Source: an uncultured Eubacteriales bacterium
Lineage (GTDB): Bacteria > Bacillota > Clostridia > TANB77 > CAG-508
Length of the DNA stretch: 5,907 bases
NCBI GenBank assembly: GCA_902766085.1
Contig: CACXCH010000119.1
Span: forward strand, 1-5,907
Reading direction: 5' to 3'
Positions 1 to 4,242 of the stretch are shown piece by piece; the stretch's first letter is position 1; each line of letters opens with the position of its first letter. The position numbers and the translations under genes are program-made. The notes under the pieces were generated by a model that saw nothing but the letters and a program-made list of their open reading frames with translations, was not told the origin of the DNA and ran no database searches.

Positions 1-35
1 AATTCACATCTTTTTTCCTCAATTTGTGATTTCAT
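1..35 (-). CDS. Start of an unidentified gene running off the left edge
   Basis: An ATG at 35-33 opens a frame that stays open for the 11 codons visible (MKSQIEEKRCE). It is preceded by a good ribosome binding site, AAAAGGAG at 53-46, ten bases before the start. A promoter-like pair lies farther upstream at 131-103. The visible residues are charged and hydrophilic with no signal peptide. Too little is present to name a family. The call rests on the start signals, not on similarity. Confidence 0.6.
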   Translation of the reverse strand, partial: MKSQIEEKRCE

Positions 36-102
36 AATTTATAAACTCCTTTTATTTTTTAATACAAATCAACATATAACATAATAAATTAATAATCTTT
101 AT

Positions 103-131
103 TTTATACAACTTTTTCAAATATTTTTCAA
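103..131 (-). promoter_or_regulatory. Probable promoter of the left-edge gene
   Basis: On the minus strand TTGAAA (131-126) and TATAAA (108-103) are separated by exactly 17 bases, a good sigma-A arrangement. Transcription would start near 96, giving a leader of about 60 nt before the ATG at 35. The region is A+T-rich, so chance matches are possible, but spacing, orientation and position all fit. Confidence 0.5.
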
Positions 132-230
132 TCTTATAATTGGGAGACTTATTATATAACACTCATGTTTTTACGAACACTTGTATTGTATCATATATAT
201 CTTCAATATTCAATCTTTTTGAATAAAAAT

Positions 231-264
231 TATAGGGCAAATTTTCCAATTTTTTTGCCCTATA
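231..264 (-). terminator. Terminator-like hairpin, copy 1 of the tandem pair
   Basis: Read on the minus strand, TATAGGGCAAA pairs perfectly with TTTGCCCTATA (11 bp) and is followed by ATTTTTATT. That fits intrinsic termination of minus-strand transcripts. On the plus strand the stem is followed by AAAAATTT, so it would work poorly in that direction. Confidence 0.55.
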
Positions 265-270
265 AAAATT

Positions 271-304
271 TATAGAGCAAAATATTTGATTTTTTTGTCC
301 TATA
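271..304 (-). terminator. Terminator-like hairpin, copy 2 of the tandem pair
   Basis: This has the same architecture as the adjacent copy: on the minus strand a stem TATAGGACAAA / TTTGCTCTATA, with one A-C mismatch and a G-U pair, is followed by AAATTTTT. A minus-strand transcript would meet this hairpin first and the perfect copy at 231-264 second. It is weaker than its partner. Confidence 0.4.
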
Positions 305-310
305 AAAATA

Positions 311-545
311 TAACTAAAATTTGTATTTCTGTTTTAAATCATTTATTTTATTCGTTAAAACAGATACGTCGTTGGAACAGATATTGTAGATATTTACAAC
401 TTTTTATTAAAATCTCTCATCAACGATTAATATATAATATCAATCAGTTTAGCTTTAGCTTAACATAAGTTTTATATTTTTGCAAAACTATTTAATTATA
501 AATTTACAATTACATTTTCAAAAAATTACTTATATTTATAATAAA
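311..545. other. Intergenic stretch with several inverted repeats, no convincing gene
   Basis: No frame here has both a ribosome binding site and protein-like composition. A 60-codon plus-strand frame at 286-468 lacks a start signal and runs through the hairpins. The region holds inverted repeats at 329-337/355-363 (CTGTTTTAA with TTAAAACAG) and around 384-399 (TTGTA with TACAA), and a longer-range TCGTTG/CAACGA pair near 369-374 and 420-425. A plus-strand promoter-like pair, TTGATT (286-291) and TATAAC (309-314) with 17 bases between, could drive a short structured transcript. A short minus-strand frame reading ...VLTNKINDLKQKYKF could be the tail of a decayed gene. Confidence 0.35.
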
Positions 546-610
546 AATAAAAAATGCCTAGGTGGCAACGTACTTAACATACGTTTAGCATTTAGCTACC
601 ATACCTAGGT
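543..610 (-). terminator. Terminator of the small RNA, and possibly of the DUF3800 mRNA
   Basis: The end-pairing stem (arms 610-595 and 569-556) is followed on the minus strand by A, six T's (554-549), A and five T's (547-543). No other terminator lies between the DUF3800 stop codon at 684 and this point, so read-through DUF3800 mRNA should also end here. Confidence 0.7.
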
Positions 611-616
611 CTTACT
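549..616 (-). ncRNA. Candidate structured small RNA beside the DUF3800 gene
   Basis: A near-consensus promoter at 651-623 points into this stretch and predicts a start near 616. The transcript would begin AGUAAG and then fold so that its two ends pair. CCUAGGU (609-603) pairs with ACCUAGG (563-557) over 7 bp. After a two-base AU bulge, GGUAGC (600-595) pairs with GUUGCC (569-564) over 6 bp with two G-U pairs. The 25-base interior (594-570) can add a small GUA/UAC stem around UGUUAAG. Six T's and then TTTTT follow, so the RNA is about 68-74 nt. It is clearly richer in G+C than its surroundings and has no reading frame. Conserved RNA motifs are known near DUF3800 genes; whether this belongs to one of them cannot be decided by eye. 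It could instead be only a terminator with a chance promoter. Confidence 0.65.
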
Positions 617-622
617 AAAAAT

Positions 623-651
623 AGTATAACATATAAAAACCTATATGTCAA
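623..651 (-). promoter_or_regulatory. Near-consensus promoter for the small RNA
   Basis: On the minus strand the -35 box TTGACA (651-646) is a perfect match and the -10 box TATACT (628-623) matches 5 of 6, with a spacer of exactly 17 bases. It is among the strongest promoter matches in the window. It begins only about 33 bases after the DUF3800 stop codon and has no gene in front of it, only the structured RNA. Confidence 0.75.
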
Positions 652-683
652 ACATATTTTCATAATTATTTTATTCAAAATTT

Positions 684-1352
684 TTAATTTCTATTCATTT
701 TCTTTGGAAAAATACTTTCTCTAAAGTTTTTTGGCTTTAAAGTTTTAATTAAGTTTTCAACTATTGTAATATCTTTGTATTTATTATAAAAAGTATTCAC
801 TATTAAATCTGCTAACTGGATTCCATAATTTGTTTTAGAGTCATAATAAGTTATTTTAAAATCATCATTAAAAATGCAAAATTCAGTTTTCAAATAAGTT
901 TCAAGATTGTTCAAATCTCCAACACGAATATTTCTATTATCAATACTTATAATAAACTCAATTGGTTCATTAATATTTTTTAAATCTAATGCAGGTAGAA
1001 TACAATCCAATATTACAATTTTAACTGCATAGTTAAAGAAGATATTTGAATCAACTATTTCTTTTTTCATAGAGTGTTTGTCAAAAACTTTCACGCATCC
1101 TTGAAAAGTATCAACATCTTGAATTTTATTTAAAATTTTTATTTTTTCTTTTTCTGTCATATCATAAGATTTAATTTCTTGCTCTAATGGAATATTTTTC
1201 TCTCTTTTTAGATGTAGGTTTTCTCTTCTATAAAGAGCTTTTATTTTCATTTTATCTTTTTCAAATGAGAAATAGCCACCAACTGCAAAATATCTAGTTT
1301 TACTATTCTTATGAATTGATCCACTTTCATCTAGATAAACATATATTTTCAT
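684..1352 (-). CDS. DUF3800 family protein, predicted RNase H-like nuclease
   Basis: The product is 222 residues, a usual size for DUF3800 proteins. The N-terminus MKIYVYLDESGS carries the family's hallmark YxDESG (D8, E9). A second acidic motif E-x-K lies at 59-61, an IDNR motif places D138, and the C-terminal NYGIQLADLI motif places D182. Together these form the acidic set expected of an RNase H-like metal-dependent active site. There are no membrane segments or signal peptide. Nuclease activity is a fold-based prediction; the biological role of the family is not settled. A frame extends 25 codons farther upstream to 1427, but the promoter at 1417-1389 lies inside that extension, so the start at 1352 is preferred. 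Its ribosome binding site (AGAGAAAG) is weak. The gene is followed by a candidate small RNA with its own promoter, so the two may work together. Confidence 0.85.
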   Translation of the reverse strand: MKIYVYLDESGSIHKNSKTRYFAVGGYFSFEKDKMKIKALYRRENLHLKREKNIPLEQEIKSYDMTEKEKIKILNKIQDVDTFQGCVKVFDKHSMKKEIVDSNIFFNYAVKIVILDCILPALDLKNINEPIEFIISIDNRNIRVGDLNNLETYLKTEFCIFNDDFKITYYDSKTNYGIQLADLIVNTFYNKYKDITIVENLIKTLKPKNFRESIFPKKMNRN

Positions 1353-1388
1353 ATTATAACAACTTTCTCTTAATAATTTTGTAATGCT

Positions 1389-1417
1389 ATAATACCATAA
1401 ATTTCTTATGTTTTCAA
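1389..1417 (-). promoter_or_regulatory. Promoter of the DUF3800 gene
   Basis: TTGAAA (1417-1412) and TATTAT (1394-1389) are 17 bases apart on the minus strand, predicting a start near 1382 and a leader of about 30 nt before the ATG at 1352. This uncouples the gene from the ABC operon upstream. No clear terminator is visible between the permease stop (1497) and this promoter. Confidence 0.6.
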
Positions 1418-1496
1418 TAAAAATCATATAAATTTCAGCTATTTATTTTTTAAGAACATTACAGAAATAACTTAGCTATTTGATTTTTAAAATACA

Positions 1497-2228
1497 TCAT
1501 TTATTATCACTAACCATATTTCTTTTAAATGTTATTATTGAAATTACCAAAATTGCGCTTGTATATGTACAAAATATAACAATATTTCTTGTAGATATAA
1601 TTTCCAAATTATTATTCATTATTCCTTTTATTATTGTTACGCAAGATTCAAAAGGTAAATATTCACAAACTTTTGAAAATGTTTTTCCTAATAATTCTCT
1701 TGGAAAGTACATTCCACTCGTAAAACATACAAGTTGAACTATAATGCTTGATATTCCTGATGAAGCTTTTTCAGTAAAAATACTTCCTATTATTATACCT
1801 ATTGCAATAAATAATATTGCCACAACTATTGATATAACTATTGCATAAATAATATTTACACTAAAATTTAAACCTAGTATAATTGCAAGAATAAATAATA
1901 AAATATTTTGTATTATTATAAGTGGAATAATTGATAACATATACCCTAATATATATTCTACTGATCTCATTGGGCTAATTCCTAATCTTACAAGTAATGA
2001 TGTTGTTCTATCTTTACTAATCAGCATTGCAGTAAAAAGTGTTATAAAAGAAAATCCAAATATAATAATTCCTGGAGTAAAGTTTTCTATCTTGTAACTA
2101 TCATTTGGAATATCAAATTGTTGAAATATAAACAATAAAAATGCAGGTAAAACAATTGCGAATATTATACTTAATGGATCTCTTATAAGTTCCTTAAAAT
2201 TTCTTTTAGCAAAATTCCATATTCTCAT
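1497..2228 (-). CDS. ABC-2 type transporter, membrane permease subunit
   Basis: The 243-residue protein has the ABC-2 permease layout. A short basic cytoplasmic N-terminus (MRIWNFAKRNFKELIRDP) is followed by six predicted hydrophobic segments at roughly 19-36, 50-68, 91-120, 125-150, 158-175 and 215-235. Between the last two is the typical SGMYFPRELLG...LPF loop of DrrB/COG0842-type exporters. It would sit in the cytoplasmic membrane, probably as a dimer, powered by the ATPase encoded directly upstream. The ATG lies one base after the ATPase stop codon, and its AGGAGG site lies inside the last ATPase codons, so translation is coupled. The substrate cannot be read from the sequence; relatives export drugs, peptides or lipid-linked compounds. 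It ends with TGA. Confidence 0.9.
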   Translation of the reverse strand: MRIWNFAKRNFKELIRDPLSIIFAIVLPAFLLFIFQQFDIPNDSYKIENFTPGIIIFGFSFITLFTAMLISKDRTTSLLVRLGISPMRSVEYILGYMLSIIPLIIIQNILLFILAIILGLNFSVNIIYAIVISIVVAILFIAIGIIIGSIFTEKASSGISSIIVQLVCFTSGMYFPRELLGKTFSKVCEYLPFESCVTIIKGIMNNNLEIISTRNIVIFCTYTSAILVISIITFKRNMVSDNK

Positions 2229-2229
2229 A

Positions 2230-2952
2230 CTACAATTCGCCTCCTGTTACAATTTTTACAAATGCATCTTCAAAATTATTTGTATTTGTTTTCTTAATTA
2301 ACTCTTCAGTTGTTCCAACATCTATTAAATTTCCCTTTGACATAATTCCTATTCTGTCAGATAAACTTTCTGCTTCTTCCAGATAGTGTGTTGTTAAAAT
2401 TATTGTAATTTGTCCTTTTAATTTTTCTATTATATTCCATAATTCTTTTCTTGCAATGACATCTAGACCAAGAGTTGGTTCATCTAAAAATAGTATTTTA
2501 GGATCATTTATTAATGCTATTGCAATAGATACTTTTCTTTGCCAGCCACCTGATAATGTTTTTGCCCTTTGATTTAAAACTCCTTCCAAATTAAACATTT
2601 TTACGAGTTCATTTATTTTTTTATTCTTATTTTGAATTTCATATACTCCCGCCATAAATTCCAAATTTTCTTTTACAGAAAGATTTTGTGCAATAGCTGT
2701 TTCTTGCGGTGATACATTTATAATTTTTTTTATTTTTTGTCTATCTTTTATTATATCTAATCCTTCTATTTTAATCTCTCCACTACTTGGAAATATTAAA
2801 GTTGACAACATTTTTATTGTTGTAGTTTTTCCTGCACCATTTGTTCCTAATAGTGCAAATAGTTCTCCTTCGTTTATTTTTAAATCAATACCATTTACAG
2901 CTGTCCTATCTTTAAAAACTTTAGTCAGATTTTTAGTTTCAATTGCAAGCAT
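2230..2952 (-). CDS. ABC transporter ATP-binding subunit, DrrA/CcmA-like
   Basis: The 240 residues are a complete nucleotide-binding domain. It has Walker A GTNGAGKTT (36-44), Q-loop Q83 in NVSPQET, signature LSGGWQ (133-138), Walker B ILFLDEP (153-159, with D157 and catalytic E158), D-loop at 162-164 and H-loop H189 in TTHYLEE. The Trp after LSGG, where many families have Gln or Met, is encoded by TGG. All catalytic residues are present, so it should hydrolyse ATP to drive the ABC-2 permease encoded next. The start follows the AbrB-type gene's stop by two bases, and its GGGAGG site is formed by that gene's last codons (KGGK), again giving translational coupling. The family (COG1131) is mostly exporters; the substrate is unknown. 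Confidence 0.93.
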   Translation of the reverse strand: MLAIETKNLTKVFKDRTAVNGIDLKINEGELFALLGTNGAGKTTTIKMLSTLIFPSSGEIKIEGLDIIKDRQKIKKIINVSPQETAIAQNLSVKENLEFMAGVYEIQNKNKKINELVKMFNLEGVLNQRAKTLSGGWQRKVSIAIALINDPKILFLDEPTLGLDVIARKELWNIIEKLKGQITIILTTHYLEEAESLSDRIGIMSKGNLIDVGTTEELIKKTNTNNFEDAFVKIVTGGEL

Positions 2953-2954
2953 TT

Positions 2955-3158
2955 TTATTTTCCTCCCTTTGGAAATATTTTATCTGTTAAATCTTCTATT
3001 GCTTCAGCCTTTACTAATGCTAATCCTTGTTTTTTATCACATAAAACAATAATTGAATCTCCAGGCTTTATATTAAACATATCTCTCGCTTCTTTTGGAA
3101 TTACAATCTGTCCTTTTTCTCCAACTTTACTTATTCCTACAAACTTATCTTTTTCCAT
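2955..3158 (-). CDS. AbrB/SpoVT-type (MazE-like) DNA-binding regulator
   Basis: The 67-residue protein is essentially one swapped-hairpin AbrB domain. Residues 6-45 (FVGISKVGEKGQIVIPKEAR, then DMFNIKPGDSIIVL) show the family's hallmark GQIVIPKEAR and the PGD turn. Such proteins dimerise and bind DNA through the N-terminal beta-loop. It is the first gene of a three-gene operon with an ABC exporter, and a perfect AAGGAGG site lies six bases before the ATG. No toxin gene is adjacent, so an antitoxin role is unlikely; the partner genes are the transporter. Four 9-bp direct units in its promoter (3208-3173) are plausible binding sites, so autoregulation of the operon is inferred. The short charged tail (KIFPKGGK) contains the next gene's ribosome binding site. 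Confidence 0.9.
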   Translation of the reverse strand: MEKDKFVGISKVGEKGQIVIPKEARDMFNIKPGDSIIVLCDKKQGLALVKAEAIEDLTDKIFPKGGK

Positions 3159-3172
3159 ACAATGCCTCCTTA

Positions 3173-3208
3173 ATTATACTTATTATACTTTTCATACATA
3201 TTATACTT
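3173..3208 (-). promoter_or_regulatory. Four 9-bp tandem units, candidate operator
   Basis: On the minus strand the 36 bases read AAGTATAAT, ATGTATGAA, AAGTATAAT, AAGTATAAT. Three units are identical and the second matches 6 of 9. The first unit contains the -10 box and the others fill the leader up to the ribosome binding site. A protein bound here would block polymerase and perhaps ribosome access. The AbrB-type protein encoded immediately downstream is the obvious candidate ligand (inference). Confidence 0.6.
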
Positions 3209-3228
3209 TATATAAATAAAAAAAGCAA
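3200..3228 (-). promoter_or_regulatory. Promoter of the AbrB-ABC transporter operon
   Basis: TTGCTT (3228-3223) and a perfect TATAAT (3205-3200) are 17 bases apart on the minus strand. Transcription would start near 3193, inside the 9-bp repeats. The -35 box lies at the end of the 3' arm and T-tract of the upstream terminator, so the two signals share bases. Confidence 0.75.
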
Positions 3229-3256
3229 TAGACTTATAAAAATCTATTGCCTTTTT
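3218..3256 (-). terminator. Bidirectional intrinsic terminator
   Basis: GCAATAGA (3225-3232) pairs perfectly with TCTATTGC (3243-3250) around a 10-base loop. On the minus strand the stem is followed by seven T's (3224-3218); on the plus strand by CTTTTT (3251-3256). It closes the tnpV-like remnant that stops at 3291 and insulates the ABC operon. Confidence 0.85.
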
Positions 3257-3290
3257 CAAACAAATTATTATCTAATTCATATAATATTGT

Positions 3291-3574
3291 TTAATTACAT
3301 ATTAATTCATTATAAATTATTTCCTCTGCTTGTGCTTTTATATTATTCTTTTTTCCTACCCATTCTAGCATATCTTCTTTTCCTTCATAATATTCTGTTA
3401 CTTCTTGTTCTTTACAAATTTGTTTTGATTTTTTGCTTTAATTTCTAAATTTGGATAATAGTAATCTCCAACTAATTTGTATTCTATTCCATTACTGCTA
3501 TCTACAAAACTTTCTTTTAAATTTTCATTTTTATCATATCTTTCATCTGATTTTTTCATAACATTTTTCTCCAT
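3291..3574 (-). pseudogene. tnpV: TnpV-like transposon protein, deleted and frameshifted remnant
   Basis: Two pieces in different frames together resemble TnpV, the small protein found in Tn4451-type and related elements. The first starts at ATG 3574 and reaches a stop at 3398 (58 codons); it contains IEYKLVGDYYYPNLEI, matching the family's N-terminal GDYxxPNL. The second, in another frame and ending at 3291, reads KQICKEQEVTEYYEGKED and then LEWVGKKNNIKAQAEEII with NELIC, matching the family's C-terminal EWVxxxNNI...EI...ELI. The middle of the domain is missing, perhaps about 50 residues, with the joint around 3411-3445. The start lacks a ribosome binding site, probably because the repeat-bounded element begins only 18 bases upstream. 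TnpV's exact role is not known to me; here it marks an old mobile element. Confidence 0.75.
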
Positions 3575-3592
3575 TTCTTTTAATTTTTAATA

Positions 3593-3674
3593 GGGATTGG
3601 GGCGATAGCTCCATAAATTTGAATGGGTGGCTACTTTTAAAAAGTGGCCCACCACATTCAGTGCTTGCTTAAAA
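3593..3674 (+). repeat. Left terminal inverted repeat with two hairpins
   Basis: The arm starts GGGATTGGG and contains a small hairpin, GGGGC with GCTCC around GATA (3599-3612). A larger one follows: GGTGG (3626-3630) pairs with CCACC (3649-3653) and CTACTTT with AAAGTGG, with one bulged C at 3648. It ends in CATTCAGTGCTTGCTTAAAA, the best-matched part of the repeat. Confidence 0.75.
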
Positions 3675-4002
3675 ATGAAATTATGCTAATTTTTTTGAAA
3701 CGATTTTTATTGATTTATTCTATTTTTCTTAATAAAAATTTTTAAGTTTTAATAATAAATTCTAAATCAAAAATAGCTAAATTTTGTTCATGAATTTTAT
3801 CAATTAACTTTATATTTTTGAGTGATAAAATGATAAAGTTACTTTCATTTTCGTTAAAATTTTTTCAGTCATCTTTATTATTTTCAAACACAAATTTAAT
3901 TAAATTTTTTTAAGCTTTTCTCACATTTTTGCTTTCTTAAATAAATTAATCAAGCTAAAATTTTGTATGTACAAAATTACAAAAAGAATTTGAATTTTTT
4001 AA

Positions 4003-4086
4003 TTTTAAGCAAGTACTGAATACGGTTAGCCATTTTTTAAAATGGCTAACCTAAAATTCAAATTAATTGGACTATGTCCCAATCCC
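4003..4086 (-). repeat. Right terminal inverted repeat with two hairpins
   Basis: This is the reverse-complement partner of the left arm. It contains a perfect hairpin, GGTTAGCCATTTT (4024-4036) with AAAATGGCTAACC (4039-4051), and a smaller GGAC/GTCC hairpin around ATA just inside the tip (on the plus strand GGACTATGTCC, 4069-4079). Stem positions match the left arm, but most stem bases differ. Confidence 0.75.
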
Positions 4087-4110
4087 TTTATTAGAAAATA
4101 ATTTTCAAAA

Positions 4111-4242
4111 TTATTTTTCATCTTCGTTGTTTCTTTTCCACTCTTTCATTTCTTTTTTGTTTAAGTTATGCATTACTGCACTTATATAAATTTTTCCTTC
4201 GGGTTTTGCAAGTCCTAGTTTGAATTTTTTTATCTCAATCAT
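4111..4242 (-). CDS. 43-residue unidentified frame overlapping the recombinase end, probable gene remnant
   Basis: The ATG at 4242-4240 overlaps the recombinase stop codon (4237-4235), as in coupled genes, but no ribosome binding site is evident and the same frame stays open farther upstream. The protein starts MIEIKKFKLGLAKPEGKIYI, continues with SAVMHNLNKKEMKEW and ends in a charged tail. The spacing of GL-K, A and HNL recalls the C-terminus of some DDE transposases (IS1182-like; G-L-x-K, nine residues, A, two residues, HNL). That is a short pattern match only. It may be the tail of a transposase joined to the truncated recombinase, or a real small protein. An A+T-only inverted repeat (4094-4119) covers its stop codon. 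Confidence 0.35.
   Translation of the reverse strand: MIEIKKFKLGLAKPEGKIYISAVMHNLNKKEMKEWKRNNEDEK

Larger units (their letters stand above)
231..310. repeat. 40-bp tandem duplication, each copy a hairpin
   Basis: Positions 231-270 and 271-310 align end to end without gaps and match at 32 of 40 bases. Each copy contains an inverted repeat (TATAGGGCAAA with TTTGCCCTATA in the first; TATAGAGCAAA with a partner of the same form in the second). The second copy has picked up one mismatch and one G-U pair. Only two copies are present, so this is a local duplication rather than an array. Confidence 0.8.
3593..4086. mobile_element. Gene-free element with long hairpin-forming terminal inverted repeats (MITE-like)
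   Basis: About 494 bp are bounded by imperfect inverted repeats of 80-85 bp that begin at the tip with GGGATTGGG on each side and end inward at CTTGCTTAAAA. The roughly 330-bp interior (3675-4002) is extremely A+T-rich, full of stops in all frames and has no gene. Flanking bases tttaata (left) and tttatta (right) match at 6 of 7 and could be an aged target duplication. It lies between the recombinase remnants and the tnpV remnant. A non-autonomous transposon moved by another element's transposase is the simplest reading. No autonomous partner is in the window, and the family cannot be named. Confidence 0.65.

Noticed and set aside
231..310. Possible CRISPR remnant
   Set aside because: Two abutting copies without spacers and with terminator-like hairpins; no cas genes in the window.
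286..468. 60-codon plus-strand frame
   Set aside because: No ribosome binding site; it begins inside a terminator hairpin and crosses several inverted repeats. Its residue content (I, L, S, Y, K-rich) is what A+T-rich noncoding DNA gives.
549..616. Fragment of 5S rRNA or an integron attC site
   Set aside because: The 3' part (GUUGCCACCUAGGC) slightly recalls a 5S terminal helix, but the RNA is far too short and lacks the internal 5S helices. A single GTTAAGT matches the attC half-site pattern but has no partner half-site in the right position.
1353..1427. N-terminal extension of the DUF3800 protein to 1427
   Set aside because: A TTGAAA-17-TATTAT promoter lies within it, and the conserved domain begins exactly at the internal Met at 1352.
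1480..1737. 85-codon plus-strand frame
   Set aside because: Antisense to the permease gene, with no start signals of its own.
2955..3158. AbrB-type protein as an antitoxin of a toxin-antitoxin pair
   Set aside because: No toxin-like gene is adjacent. The coupled partner genes are an ABC ATPase and permease.
3095..3448. 117-codon hydrophobic plus-strand frame
   Set aside because: It is antisense to the AbrB-type gene, the operon promoter, the terminator and the tnpV remnant. The L/I/Y/F-rich composition is the usual shadow of K/N/E-rich minus-strand coding.
4094..4119. Inverted repeat GAAAATAATTTT around the stop of the 43-codon frame as a terminator
   Set aside because: The stem is entirely A+T and not followed by a clean T-tract on the minus strand, so it is too weak to call.
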